Source: Acidovorax sp. 69
Lineage (GTDB): Bacteria > Pseudomonadota > Gammaproteobacteria > Burkholderiales > Burkholderiaceae_C
Direction: 5' to 3'
DNA: 64,000 nucleotides
Assembly (NCBI RefSeq): GCF_002797445.1
Contig: NZ_PGEP01000001.1
Coordinates: 736,001 to 800,000, forward strand
The first letter of the stretch is position 1. Every line of letters starts with the position of its first letter. Under the pieces are notes generated by a model. It searched no databases. It worked only from the letters and a program-made list of their open reading frames with translations, and had not been told where the DNA came from. The translations under genes and the position numbers were made by a program. Shown one piece after another: positions 35,083 to 43,907 of the stretch.

Positions 35083-37296
35083 TCAGCCGCCCGCGACGCC
35101 CATCCCCATCGCCTGCGTGGCGTGCTGCAGGTAGGTCACGGCAAACTCGGTATGTCCGTGGGCATGTTCCACCTCGGCCAGGCAGGCCAGGGCCACGGGG
35201 TCGTGCGGCACGGCGCTGAGCACCAGCTCTGCCAGCTCGGTCACGGCCACCCAGTGGCTGCCCACGACCGCTTGCGCCGGTGCCCCAGCAGGGGTGGGCG
35301 AGGCCGACGGTGCGGGCGGCGCTGCCTTGGCCTTTTCCACCAGGTCCTGCAGGACCTGGTGGGCTTCGTGCAGGCTCACCCGCTGGCCGGGCTTCAGGCC
35401 CACGCCGGGCACCGGGGGCTGCGTCCATTCCTGTGGGTATTGTTGCACCCAGGCCTGGATGGCTTGCTCCTGCGCCTCGGGGTCATCGGGGTGTTCGGCC
35501 CGGGCCAGCCACTGCAGCCACATCACCCGCAGGCCCTCGCCGAAGAGCTGGTTGTACAGGTCCTCGCGCATCAGGGGCGAGTTCTCCGTCTCGCCGCGCA
35601 AGCTCAGCCGCAGGTCGTTGAGCGCTGGCACATCAGCTGCCAGGCCCGCCGCGATGCGCACGTAGTCGTCGGGCGTTTCGGCCAGCCACTCGGTGCGGCC
35701 CAGGTAGGTGAGCATGCCCACCCCCATGCGGCTCTTAAAGCTCTCGCCCACCATGGAGACGATGGGCACGCCCATCCACAGCACGTCGAAGGTGGTGGTG
35801 CCGCCCGTCAGCGGAAACGGGTCCAGCGCAATGTCGATGCGGTGGTAGGTGAGGTACTGGTTGTCGTGGCTGAGCGCCACCAAGTCTACGCGCGCCGGGG
35901 GCAGGCCCAGCCGCTCGCAGCGGTCGCGGTAGGCCTGCGCGAACTCGGGGCGGTCCAGGTTTTTGCCTTCGATCAGCAAGCGAGACTGCGGTACGGCGGC
36001 AAGAATCTTGCCCCACAGCGCCAGCACCTCGTCCGTGAGCTTGCCCAGGTTGTTGCAGCTGCCGAAGGTGACGAAGCCGTTGCTCACCGCTGGCGACGTG
36101 CGCACCTGGTAGCGCGGCTGGTAGCGCCACAGGGGGTTGCGACTCATGGGCCGGTAGCACGCAAACAGCGTCGGCAGCCGGTACAGGTGCTCGGTGTACT
36201 GCGCCTCGGCCCCGGGCGGGTCGGTGATCTCGTCGGAGAATTTGTAGTCCACGGCCTCCAGGCCGGTCGTGGCCGGAAACCCCAGCCACGACACCTGCAC
36301 CGGCGCGGGCTTGTGGGCCAGGGCCAGCAGCCCGTTGTTGCCGGTGTGGCCGGCCAGGTCGATCAGGATGTCGATGTCGTGAGCGTGGATGGCCTTCGCC
36401 TGCTGCTCCGGCGTGAACCCGGCCAGCCGCACGAAATGATCGACATGGCGCTCTACGCGGTCCGAGACATGGTCGGACCGAGGGAACAGGTAGAAGGCGT
36501 AGACCTCGAACTGCCGGCGGTCGAGCTGTGCGAGCAGGCCCTCCACCGAGTACATCACCGCATGCACCCGGAAGTCAGGCGACAGGAACCCGATCTTCAG
36601 GCGCCGCCACGGCGGGCCGCGGTGCGCGTCGAAACTGGGCCACTCAGGCCGCAGCGGGGGCTCGAACACGCTGCCGAAGTGCCGCGCCGCCACCGACAGC
36701 TGGGACGCATCCACCTGGGGGTCCGCCAGCATGAACAGCAGCCTGTTGGTGTAGTTGCCCGGGTCGTTGGGGCGCAGCGCGATGGCTTTTTCGCAGTCTT
36801 GCACGGCCTCGCGCACCTGGCCCAGTTCGCGCCGGTGGATGGCGCTTTGCATCAGGGCCGCCACCTGGTCGTGGAGCGTGTCCGCCAGCTTGGCCGCTTC
36901 CTGGCTGGCGGCAAAGCCCTTGTCGTGCAGGTTGATCAGGTAGCAGCACTCGGCCAGCTTGATCCAGGCAATGGCCTGCAGGGGGCGCAGGGCGCACACT
37001 TTCTCCAGCAGCGGCAGGGCATCGATGTTGTAGGCGTGCTCGATCAGGATGTTGGCGTAGTTGACGAGCAGCTCGGCATCGTCCGGCCAATAGATCCGCG
37101 CCTGCTTGTAGGCCTTGAGCGCGGCATCGAAGTTGCGCTCTTTGTTCAGCGAGAAGCCGAGCAGCCGGTGTGCGGTGAGGTGCTGCCCGTTCTTGCGCAG
37201 CGTCTGGCGGCACAGGCGGGTGAGGAGGGGCCAGTCAGCGGCGGTGAGCGCCGCACGCAGGCGGGCGTCGTCCTGTTCGGTGTGTTTGGGTTGCAC
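35083..37296 (-). CDS. TPR-containing SPINDLY/OGT-like glycosyltransferase (GT41), probable flagellin glycosyltransferase
   Basis: About 737 residues. The N-terminal 200 residues are TPR-like helices (AHRLLGFSLNKERNFDAALKAYKQARIYWPDDAELLVNYANILIE). Then comes a GT41 catalytic region with the family motifs KIGFLSPDFRVHAVMYSVEGLL (conserved histidine), PVQVSWLGFPATTGLEAVDYKFSDE, GSCNNLGKLTDEVLALWGKIL and PLTGGTTTFDVLWMGVPIVSM. The last 150 residues, after about 590, are a Pro/Ala-rich linker and a further short helical repeat. Start: GTG at 37294-37296 with GGAGA upstream; a TTG at 37329 without an SD is the alternative. It lies between the sugar genes and fliC, in the same direction as fliC, so transfer of the island's sugar to Ser/Thr of flagellin is inferred. 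Confidence 0.88.
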   Translation of the reverse strand: MQPKHTEQDDARLRAALTAADWPLLTRLCRQTLRKNGQHLTAHRLLGFSLNKERNFDAALKAYKQARIYWPDDAELLVNYANILIEHAYNIDALPLLEKVCALRPLQAIAWIKLAECCYLINLHDKGFAASQEAAKLADTLHDQVAALMQSAIHRRELGQVREAVQDCEKAIALRPNDPGNYTNRLLFMLADPQVDASQLSVAARHFGSVFEPPLRPEWPSFDAHRGPPWRRLKIGFLSPDFRVHAVMYSVEGLLAQLDRRQFEVYAFYLFPRSDHVSDRVERHVDHFVRLAGFTPEQQAKAIHAHDIDILIDLAGHTGNNGLLALAHKPAPVQVSWLGFPATTGLEAVDYKFSDEITDPPGAEAQYTEHLYRLPTLFACYRPMSRNPLWRYQPRYQVRTSPAVSNGFVTFGSCNNLGKLTDEVLALWGKILAAVPQSRLLIEGKNLDRPEFAQAYRDRCERLGLPPARVDLVALSHDNQYLTYHRIDIALDPFPLTGGTTTFDVLWMGVPIVSMVGESFKSRMGVGMLTYLGRTEWLAETPDDYVRIAAGLAADVPALNDLRLSLRGETENSPLMREDLYNQLFGEGLRVMWLQWLARAEHPDDPEAQEQAIQAWVQQYPQEWTQPPVPGVGLKPGQRVSLHEAHQVLQDLVEKAKAAPPAPSASPTPAGAPAQAVVGSHWVAVTELAELVLSAVPHDPVALACLAEVEHAHGHTEFAVTYLQHATQAMGMGVAGG

Positions 37297-37354
37297 GTTG
37301 TGGCCGATCTCCGGGCAAAGGGGCTTCAATGCGGCAGTGTGCCATGCACAAAGG

Positions 37355-37380
37355 CAAAGGGGCCCGTCGGGGCCCCTTTG
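37355..37380 (-). terminator. Perfect hairpin after fliC
   Basis: CAAAGGGGCCC (37355-37365), loop GTCG, and GGGCCCCTTTG (37370-37380) form an 11-bp perfect stem. It lies just downstream of the leftward flagellin gene and upstream of the glycosyltransferase start, so it probably separates strong fliC transcription from the glycosyltransferase. Confidence 0.65.
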
Positions 37381-37414
37381 TCGTCGTCATCGTTCCACCA
37401 CCAGCGGGGGGGGC

Positions 37415-38905
37415 TTACTTGAGCAGCGAGAGCACGCCCTGCGGGATCTGGTTGGCCTGGGCCACCATGGCGGTGCCAGCCTGTTGCAGGATCTGGGCGC
37501 GCGACAGGTTGGCGGTTTCGGCCGCGAAGTCGGCATCCTGGATGCGCGAGCGCGAGGCCGAGAGGTTCTCGGACGTGATCTGCAGGCTTGAAATGCTGGT
37601 CTCAAAGCGCGACTGCATGGCGCCGAGCTTGGCACGTTCGCCGCTGATGAAGGCCAGTGCGGAGTCCACGGTCTTCAAGGCGTCGGTCGCGTTGGTGAAG
37701 GTGGTCACATCGAGGTTGGCCACCGTGTGCAGCGACGAGCCGCCGTTGTCCAGCTGGTTGCTGGTCGACGTCAGGGCGAACGACTTTTCCGAGTCCAGGG
37801 TGATGTAGCCACCGGTGGAGACGTTTTCAGCCGTCGAGTCGGCAGCCAGCGTCTGCGCAGTGCCGTTGCTGGCGCCAGCAGCGTCGTAGCCCGTCACCGT
37901 CACCGCTGCCGCATTGGCGTTCAGGGTGTCGCCGATCACGATGTCGTTGCCGGTGGCGTTGGTCAGGATGATCTGCGTGCCGTCCGAGCTCAGCGAGGCG
38001 TTGATGCCTGTCTTGGCCGATTGCTCGTTGATGGCTGACACTGCGGGCGACAGGCGGTCGGTGCCGGTGGCGGAGGTCAGCGTGAAGGACACGGTGCGGG
38101 CGGCGCCCACGTTGTCGCCTTCGAGCGTCAGCGAGTACGAGCCGGCCGATGCCATGCCAGCCAGGCGCACTTCGGTGCGGGCCGTGGCGGTGACGCCGGT
38201 CGTGGATTGCAAGGAGTTGACCTGGTCGGCCGTGGCCTTGGCGGTGGCGTTCGATCCCACAGTCATGGTGCCGGTGCCCAGGTAGCCGCTGATGGACACC
38301 GCGCCGCTGGTCACGCCGTTGGAGACGGGCGTGGTGCCGCTGACGGCAGCTTGTGCGCCGATGCCGGAGCCGTTGGAGGCGACGTTCTGGTTGTTGCCGT
38401 AGACGCTGGTGCGCAGGTTGGCCGTGGCCGCTACGATGGTCTGGTTGGCATTGGCGCCGACCTGGAACTGCTGCGTACCAAAGGTGCCGTCCAGCAATTT
38501 CTGGCCGTTGAATTCCGTCGTTTGCGAAATGCGGTCCAGCTCTGCTACCAGCTGACCCACTTCCTGCTGTAGGGCCTGGCGGTCACCAGCGCTGTTAGAG
38601 GCATTGGCCGACTGCACTGCCAATTCGCGGACTCGCTGCAGGATATTGCCAGCCGACCCCATCGCACCTTCAGCCACCTGTGCCAGTGAAATCCCGTCGT
38701 TCGCATTGCGAACCGCTTGGTTCAGGCCTCGGATCTGGCTGGTAAACCGCTCAGAGATGGCCAAGCCGGCGGCATCGTCTTTGGCGCTGTTGATACGGAG
38801 GCCCGATGACAGGCGCTGGATGGCTGTATTGAGCGACATCTGGCTGGTGCCCAGATTACGCTGTGCAGTCAGCGAGCTGATATTGGTGTTGATGGTTGCT
38901 GCCAT
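37415..38905 (-). CDS. fliC: Flagellin, copy 1
   Basis: A 496-residue filament subunit. The N-terminal D0/D1 signature ([40 protein letters not shown]) and the C-terminal [46 protein letters not shown] are diagnostic. The central 165-420 surface domain is Ser/Thr/Gly/Ala-rich, a good glycan acceptor. By hand count it differs from the head-to-head copy at 39229 in 54 of 496 residues with no gaps. AAGGAG precedes the ATG. It is followed by a strong hairpin and the GT41 gene. Confidence 0.97.
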   Translation of the reverse strand: MAATINTNISSLTAQRNLGTSQMSLNTAIQRLSSGLRINSAKDDAAGLAISERFTSQIRGLNQAVRNANDGISLAQVAEGAMGSAGNILQRVRELAVQSANASNSAGDRQALQQEVGQLVAELDRISQTTEFNGQKLLDGTFGTQQFQVGANANQTIVAATANLRTSVYGNNQNVASNGSGIGAQAAVSGTTPVSNGVTSGAVSISGYLGTGTMTVGSNATAKATADQVNSLQSTTGVTATARTEVRLAGMASAGSYSLTLEGDNVGAARTVSFTLTSATGTDRLSPAVSAINEQSAKTGINASLSSDGTQIILTNATGNDIVIGDTLNANAAAVTVTGYDAAGASNGTAQTLAADSTAENVSTGGYITLDSEKSFALTSTSNQLDNGGSSLHTVANLDVTTFTNATDALKTVDSALAFISGERAKLGAMQSRFETSISSLQITSENLSASRSRIQDADFAAETANLSRAQILQQAGTAMVAQANQIPQGVLSLLK

Positions 38906-39024
38906 GGCGAAACTCCTTAACGTCGCAAGACGGATCTGTTTGCCGGTTCAAGCGCACCCGTCCGGCTGTCAATGGGGGAACGATGGATGAATTGTGGAGA
39001 TGCTGCTTTTGGCCGTTGGGGAGA

Positions 39025-39052
39025 TAAGCGGCAAAAAAGTCGTGCAACTTGT
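39025..39052 (-). promoter_or_regulatory. Possible sigma-28 promoter of flagellin copy 1
   Basis: On the minus strand ACAAGTTG, 12 bases, then GCCGCTTA, which matches the FliA consensus at about five and six of eight positions but with a spacer one base longer than ideal. It is weaker than the element for copy 2. Confidence 0.4.
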
Positions 39053-39063
39053 GCGTTTGCCCC

Positions 39064-39090
39064 TCAAGTTTTCCGGCGGCGACCCGAAAA
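39064..39090 (+). promoter_or_regulatory. Sigma-28 promoter of flagellin copy 2
   Basis: TCAAGTTT (39064-39071), 11 bases, then CCCGAAAA (39083-39090). The -35 matches seven of eight positions of TAAAGTTT, the -10 six of eight of GCCGATAA, and the spacing is exact. It lies 138 bases upstream of the ATG. Confidence 0.65.
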
Positions 39091-39228
39091 CAATTGCAAC
39101 GGTCCGTAAGCGGTCCGCCGTTCACCAGATGGCCTTCAGCGCTGGGAACCCTGGAGGCCAGCATGGGTGCTGGCGCCCCCGGCCGGCGGCAACGCCATAT
39201 TCAGTCAGTTCTTTTCTGGAGATTTGCA

Positions 39229-40719
39229 ATGGCTTCCACCATCAATACCAACATCGCCTCGCTCACTGCCCAGCGCAACCTGGGTATGAGTCAGACTTCT
39301 CTCAATACCTCGATTCAGCGCCTGTCGTCGGGCCTCCGTATCAACAGCGCCAAAGACGATGCCGCCGGCTTGGCGATTTCCGAGCGTTTCACTAGCCAGA
39401 TCCGCGGCCTGAACCAAGCGGTTCGCAACGCCAACGACGGTATCTCCCTGGCGCAAACCGCTGAAGGCGCGCTGAAGGCCTCCGGCGACATCCTGCAACG
39501 TGTGCGTGAACTGGCCGTGCAATCGGCCAACGCCTCCAACAGCGCTGGCGACCGCCAAGCCCTGCAGTCGGAAGTCGGCCAGCTGGTCTCCGAACTGGAC
39601 CGTATCTCGCAAACCACAGAATTCAACGGCGCCAAGTTGCTGGACGGCAGCTTCGGCACGCAACAATTCCAGGTGGGTGCCAATGCCAACCAGACCATCG
39701 TGGCGGCCACCGGCAACCTGCGCACCAGCGTCTACGGCAACAACCAGAACGTCGCCTCCAACGGCTCCGGCATCGGCGCACAAGCCCCTGCCAGCGGCAC
39801 CACGGCTGTGAACAACGGTGTGACCAGCGGCGCGGTGTCCATCAGCGGCTACTTGGGCACCGGCAGCCTGACCGTGGCCTCGAGCGCCACTGCCAAGGGC
39901 ACGGCCGACCAGATCAACGGTATCAAGGCCACCACCGGCGTGACCGCCACGGCCCGTACCGAAGTGCGCCTTGCTGGCATGGCATCGGCTGGCTCCTACT
40001 CGCTGACACTCGAAGGCGACAACGTGGGCGCCGCCCGCACCGTGTCCTTCACGCTGACCTCCGCCACCGGCACCGACCGCCTGTCGGCCGCTGTGTCCGC
40101 CATCAACGACCAGACCGCCAAGACCGGTATCAACGCTTCGCTGAGCTCGGACGGCACGCAAGTGATCCTGACCAACGCCACCGGCAATGATATTGTGGTC
40201 GGCGACACCGCCAACGCCAACGCTGCTGCCGTCACGGTGACGGGCTACGACGCCGCAGGCGCCAGCAACGGCACGGCCCGCACGCTGGCCGCCGATACCA
40301 CGGCAGAAAACGTCTCCACCGGTGGCTACATCACGCTCGACTCGGAAAAGTCGTTCGCCCTGACCTCCGCCAGCAACCAGCTGGACGCCGGCGGCTCGTC
40401 GCTGCAAACGGTGGCCAACCTGGACGTGACCACGTTCGGCAACGCCACCAACGCCCTGAAGACAGTGGACTCCGCCCTGTCCTTCATCAACGGTGAACGC
40501 GCCAAGCTCGGTGCTCTGCAATCGCGCTTCGAAACCTCGATCAGCAACCTGCAAGTGACGTCGGAAAACCTGTCTTCTTCGCGCAGCCGCATCCTGGATG
40601 CCGACTTCGCTGCAGAAACGGCCAACCTGTCGCGCTCGCAGATCCTGCAACAGGCCGGCACGGCGATGGTGGCTCAGGCCAACCAGTTGCCCCAAGGTGT
40701 GCTGGCCCTGCTGCGTTAA
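39229..40719 (+). CDS. fliC: Flagellin, copy 2
   Basis: A 496-residue flagellin, same length as copy 1. N-terminus [23 protein letters not shown]-terminus [29 protein letters not shown] stretch of 51 residues in the centre ([16 protein letters not shown] through [10 protein letters not shown]) is identical to copy 1, and about 80 bases from the codons for [12 protein letters not shown] onward are identical in DNA, whereas the normally more conserved ends carry many differences. GGAG lies upstream of the ATG (tctggagatttgcaATG). A terminator follows at 40770. Confidence 0.97.
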   Translation: MASTINTNIASLTAQRNLGMSQTSLNTSIQRLSSGLRINSAKDDAAGLAISERFTSQIRGLNQAVRNANDGISLAQTAEGALKASGDILQRVRELAVQSANASNSAGDRQALQSEVGQLVSELDRISQTTEFNGAKLLDGSFGTQQFQVGANANQTIVAATGNLRTSVYGNNQNVASNGSGIGAQAPASGTTAVNNGVTSGAVSISGYLGTGSLTVASSATAKGTADQINGIKATTGVTATARTEVRLAGMASAGSYSLTLEGDNVGAARTVSFTLTSATGTDRLSAAVSAINDQTAKTGINASLSSDGTQVILTNATGNDIVVGDTANANAAAVTVTGYDAAGASNGTARTLAADTTAENVSTGGYITLDSEKSFALTSASNQLDAGGSSLQTVANLDVTTFGNATNALKTVDSALSFINGERAKLGALQSRFETSISNLQVTSENLSSSRSRILDADFAAETANLSRSQILQQAGTAMVAQANQLPQGVLALLR

Positions 40720-40769
40720 TTGGCAGTGGGCTAGGCGGTCAGGGCGTTGCAGCGTCCTTACAGGACCTC

Positions 40770-40803
40770 GGCGGCGGCAGATAATTCTGTCGCCGCCCTT
40801 TCG
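40770..40803 (+). terminator. Rho-independent-type terminator after flagellin copy 2
   Basis: GGCGGCGGCAGA (40770-40781), loop TAAT, TCTGTCGCCGCC (40786-40797), one G-T pair in a 12-bp stem, then CTTTCGCTTT. It lies 51 bases after the flagellin stop and upstream of fliD. Confidence 0.75.
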
Positions 40804-40921
40804 CTTTCTGGAAGGCGGGTGCCAGGACCGCTGGATAAGACAGGTTTCCTGGTGTGAATACGGACGATGCTGGCGGCCATTCGGCGCCATAATTTCCGTT
40901 GAACCAGTTCAGGAGGTTGGT

Positions 40922-42355
40922 ATGGCCACGATTTCATCTGTAGGTGTCGGCACGAGCGGACTTGACGTCAAGAGCATTATTACCAAGTTGGTTGAGTTGG
41001 AAAAAGAGCCCCTGAACAAGCTCACCTTGCAGGCAGCCACGGTCAAAACCAAGATATCGGCCTATGGCCAAATCAAGTCGCTGGTGTCCACGCTGCAAGA
41101 TGCAGCGAGCAAGCTCACCAGCGTCACCGGCTGGAATGGCGTCAGCACCACCTCTTCAGACTCCAAGTTCGTTTCCGCCTCCGCGGTGGGAGGGACACTG
41201 CCCACCACTTTCAGCGTTGAGGTGCAAAGCTTGGCCAAGGCGCAAGCCACCGCTTCGGCGGCATTGTTGCCTGTGGGGGGGGCGCTAGGCTCCGGAACCT
41301 TGCGCCTGGAGTTGGGTAAATGGAGCGTGGCCCCCGCATCTTTTACCCCGGGCAGCGGCCAGCCTGTGGACATCACCATCAGTGCCAGCGACAAACTGGC
41401 GGATGTCGCCAGCAAGATCAACGGCGCCAATGCTGGCGTGACGGCCTCTATCCTGACCGACGCCTCTGGTGAGCGCCTGCTGTTGCGCAGCAAGACCACT
41501 GGCGAAGACGCCGGGTTTCGTTTGAGCGCGCTGGAAGACGGTGACATCGACCCACTGAGTGCTGGCAACACGGACGCAACGGGGCTGTCGCGTTTGGTGG
41601 CGGGCACCACGGTCACGCAGGCAGCCGCTAATGCCAATGCCACTGTCAATGGTATTGCGGTGTCCTCTGGTACCAACACTTTTGCTTCTACCATTTCGGG
41701 TGTGACGTTCAAAGCCGAGCAAGTCACTACGGCGCCTATTGAAATCACGGTGGGCAAGGACGACTCGGCGATCCAAAGCAACATCGATGGGTTCGTGAAA
41801 GCCTATAACGCTGTCAACCAGTTGCTTCAGGACGCCACGAAGTACGACGCCAAGACCGGCACGGCAGGTCTTCTGCAGGGGGATGCAACGGCGGTAGCTT
41901 TGCAAAATTCCTTGCGCAACGTAATCCAGTCGGTCACGACAGGGGGCGCGGCGTTTCAGCGTCTGGCGGATGTGGGAATCACCCAGCAACTCGGAGGCGA
42001 TTTGGCGGTAGACACTACCAAGCTGAACAAGGCGCTTGCCGCATCGCCTGATGATGTCAAAAATCTGTTCCGTAGTACGGGCGGTGGGGCCGCAGATGGC
42101 ATTGCGGTGCAGCTGAAGGCGCTCACTACCAATTTGTTGTCCAACGCCGGATTCTTTAAATCCAAGGATGACACCTTGCAGCTGAATCTGAAGCGCAATG
42201 GCCAGGACCAAACCCGGGTGAATGAGCGGGTGGATGCTTTTGAGAAGCGGATCACGCAGCGCTACAACGCGCTCGACACGCAGATGAGTAGCCTCAATGG
42301 ACTCAACGCCTACATCGCGCAGCAGGTGACAGCGTGGAATAAATCAAACGGTTGA
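40922..42355 (+). CDS. fliD: Flagellar filament cap protein FliD (HAP2)
   Basis: A 477-residue cap protein that helps flagellin polymerise at the tip. The N-terminus ATISSVGVGTSGLDVKSIITKLVELEKEPLNKL and the C-terminal MSSLNGLNAYIAQQVTAWNKSNG are characteristic; LADVASKINGANAGVTASILTDASGERLLLRSKTTG marks the middle domain. A perfect AGGAGG at 40911-40916 fixes the start. It begins the fliD-fliS-fliT group. Confidence 0.96.
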   Translation: MATISSVGVGTSGLDVKSIITKLVELEKEPLNKLTLQAATVKTKISAYGQIKSLVSTLQDAASKLTSVTGWNGVSTTSSDSKFVSASAVGGTLPTTFSVEVQSLAKAQATASAALLPVGGALGSGTLRLELGKWSVAPASFTPGSGQPVDITISASDKLADVASKINGANAGVTASILTDASGERLLLRSKTTGEDAGFRLSALEDGDIDPLSAGNTDATGLSRLVAGTTVTQAAANANATVNGIAVSSGTNTFASTISGVTFKAEQVTTAPIEITVGKDDSAIQSNIDGFVKAYNAVNQLLQDATKYDAKTGTAGLLQGDATAVALQNSLRNVIQSVTTGGAAFQRLADVGITQQLGGDLAVDTTKLNKALAASPDDVKNLFRSTGGGAADGIAVQLKALTTNLLSNAGFFKSKDDTLQLNLKRNGQDQTRVNERVDAFEKRITQRYNALDTQMSSLNGLNAYIAQQVTAWNKSNG

Positions 42356-42361
42356 TGGGGC

Positions 42362-42388
42362 TTCAGTTTTTCTGGCGCAGGCCGATAA
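42362..42388 (+). promoter_or_regulatory. Sigma-28 promoter upstream of fliS
   Basis: TTCAGTTT (42362-42369), 11 bases, then a perfect GCCGATAA (42381-42388). It sits immediately after the fliD stop and 30 bases upstream of the fliS ATG, and is the best -10 match in the window. Confidence 0.7.
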
Positions 42389-42418
42389 CTTAAGTAATAC
42401 CTCGGAAGGATTGTCAGC

Positions 42419-42868
42419 ATGTTCAGCGCCTACAGCCCCCGTGCAGCCAACGCTTACCAGCGCATCAACGTAGAGACCAGCATGCACACGATCGACCAGC
42501 ACCAGCTGGTCAGTCTGCTGTATGAAGGTGTTCTCAACACGATTGCCACAGCCCGCGGCGCCATGGCGCGTGGCGATGTGCTGGGCAAGGTCAACGCCAT
42601 TTCCAAGGCGATCCGGATCCTCGAAGAGGGCCTGAGCACGTCGCTCGACAAGGTCGATGGCGGCGAACTGGCCGAAAATCTGGGTGCCCTCTACGACTAC
42701 TGCATCCACCGCCTCATATTGGCCAACGCCCGCAATGACGACGCCATGATGCAAGAGGTGATGCGGCTGATTGAGCCCGTGGCGCTGGGTTGGAGTGAAA
42801 TCAAGAAGTCGGGCACCGGCGCTGCCGAAACGCCTGCCTCGGGCCAGCCAGTGCTGGTGGAGGCCTGA
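42419..42868 (+). CDS. fliS: Flagellin export chaperone FliS
   Basis: A 149-residue helical chaperone that keeps flagellin unfolded before export. Signature: AYSPRAANAYQRINVETSMHTIDQHQLVSLLYEGVLNTIATARGAM and ENLGALYDYCIHRLILANARND. GGAAGGA precedes the ATG. It lies between fliD and fliT with its own sigma-28-like promoter. Confidence 0.95.
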   Translation: MFSAYSPRAANAYQRINVETSMHTIDQHQLVSLLYEGVLNTIATARGAMARGDVLGKVNAISKAIRILEEGLSTSLDKVDGGELAENLGALYDYCIHRLILANARNDDAMMQEVMRLIEPVALGWSEIKKSGTGAAETPASGQPVLVEA

Positions 42869-42870
42869 CC

Positions 42871-43170
42871 ATGTCACATATGTTGATTGACTACTACAAA
42901 GCGATTGAAGACAGCAGTGCCAAGATGCTGGAGGCTGCCAAGCTCAAGGATTGGGATGGGGTGGTTCGCTATGAGGGGGCCTGTGCCGTGCTGATTGAGC
43001 AGCTGCGGTTCAAGTCGCAAGAACACGATTTGTCGCCCGAGCACCGCGGCGAAAAGACGCGCATCATGCAGCGCATCCTGCGCAACGATGCTCAGATCCG
43101 TTGCTTGGCCGAGCCTTGGCTGGCCCAGTTCGAGCATCTGTTCGAAGGGCAGCCTCAGATGATGCACTGA
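42871..43170 (+). CDS. fliT: Flagellar export chaperone FliT
   Basis: A 99-residue helical protein two bases after fliS. The sequence (MLIDYYKAIEDSSAKMLEAAKLKDWDGVVRYEGACAVLIEQLR) and position match the FliD chaperone FliT of betaproteobacteria, which in enteric bacteria also restrains FlhDC. Sequence conservation is low, so the call rests partly on context. Confidence 0.85.
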   Translation: MSHMLIDYYKAIEDSSAKMLEAAKLKDWDGVVRYEGACAVLIEQLRFKSQEHDLSPEHRGEKTRIMQRILRNDAQIRCLAEPWLAQFEHLFEGQPQMMH

Positions 43171-43228
43171 GGCCCACAGCGGGGCGCTTGCTAGGCCCTG
43201 GTGGGTAATTGGGATGAAATGAGCCGGA

Positions 43229-43271
43229 GGCGCTTGAAATGAAAGCGCTAGTAGCTACAAAAAAGATAGTG
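43229..43271 (+). repeat. Dispersed palindromic repeat, copy B
   Basis: GGCGCTT, a spacer, then AAGCGCT (43243-43249) and the tail AGTAGCTACAAAAAAGATAG. It lies 59 bases after the fliT stop, in the 318-base convergent gap to fliE, which contains no gene. Confidence 0.7.
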
Positions 43272-43308
43272 AAACTGCTGGCGGTTGCAGCAATGCACGC
43301 AAGGCACT

Positions 43309-43339
43309 AAAAAGCCACTCTGTTGCAGGGTGGCTTTTT
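43309..43339. terminator. Bidirectional terminator between fliT and fliE
   Basis: AAAAAGCCAC (43309-43318) and GTGGCTTTTT (43330-43339) form a stem with an 11-base loop, with T runs on both strands. It can end transcription of the rightward fliD-fliS-fliT group and of the leftward fliE. Confidence 0.85.
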
Positions 43340-43364
43340 CAATTGGAGGCCGGATCTGATGTAT

Positions 43365-43409
43365 GTGCTTGCCAAATAAGCGCTGCTAGCTATCAAATGC
43401 AGAGCAAAT
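43365..43409 (+). repeat. Dispersed palindromic repeat, copy C
   Basis: GTGCTT, a spacer, then AAGCGCT (43378-43384) and the tail GCTAGCTATCAAATGC. It is in the same orientation as copy B, about 135 bases away, with the bidirectional terminator between them. Confidence 0.68.
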
Positions 43410-43488
43410 GGGCGATGCAGGTGGTGACGGCGGGCGTGCCGCCCTGGCGATCTGGGGCTGCGCTCGTGCTGAATGCTGTCAGCCGTCT

Positions 43489-43800
43489 TCAAACCTGCAT
43501 GTTCATGATGTCGGTGTAGGCCTGCACCATACGGTTGCGTACATGCAGTGTGGCCTGAAAGCCGATCTGGGCCTTCTGGATGGCCACCATGGTTTCTTCC
43601 AGGCTCACGGATGGATTCTCCAGTTGCACTTCTTTCTGCAACTCGGACGAACGATTTTGCGAAGCGCTCACTGATTGAAGGGCGCCTTTGAGAGCGCCTG
43701 AAAATCCGACCTCTTCCCCCGTGTTTTGCGGCGCTGCAGCACGACGCGCCACGCCAGCGCCCGAGAGAGGGGCGGTTGAGCTTGTGATGCGAAGGTCCAT
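43489..43800 (-). CDS. fliE: Flagellar hook-basal body protein FliE
   Basis: A 103-residue protein linking the MS ring to the rod. The C-terminal half has the family pattern NPSVSLEETMVAIQKAQIGFQATLHVRNRMVQAYTDIMNMQV. I chose the ATG at 43798-43800 (MDLRITSS), the family start; longer in-frame extensions have no support. It is transcribed alone, divergent from fliF, across 174 bases. Confidence 0.94.
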   Translation of the reverse strand: MDLRITSSTAPLSGAGVARRAAAPQNTGEEVGFSGALKGALQSVSASQNRSSELQKEVQLENPSVSLEETMVAIQKAQIGFQATLHVRNRMVQAYTDIMNMQV

Positions 43801-43907
43801 GGCGGTATCCGTAGGGAATGGCGGTATGCTGTGTATCCTAGCCCCCGCCTCAGGGTTCATCGTTTTGAATTGATGGACAAACGGGTGGCTTATCCAGCGA
43901 ATATTTT

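Larger units (their letters stand above)
38906..39228. other. Divergent flagellin promoter region
   Basis: The 323 bases between the two flagellin starts hold no gene. They contain two back-to-back sigma-28-like promoters (39025-39052 and 39064-39090) and leaders of about 120 and 140 bases, so both flagellin genes may be served by adjacent polymerases. Confidence 0.65.

Noticed and set aside
35122..37422. A 766-codon plus-strand open frame over the GT41 gene
   Set aside because: Antisense shadow without domains; the minus-strand frame has all OGT motifs.
39205..40890. A 561-codon minus-strand open frame over flagellin copy 2
   Set aside because: Gly/Val/His-rich shadow of the flagellin gene; no motifs.
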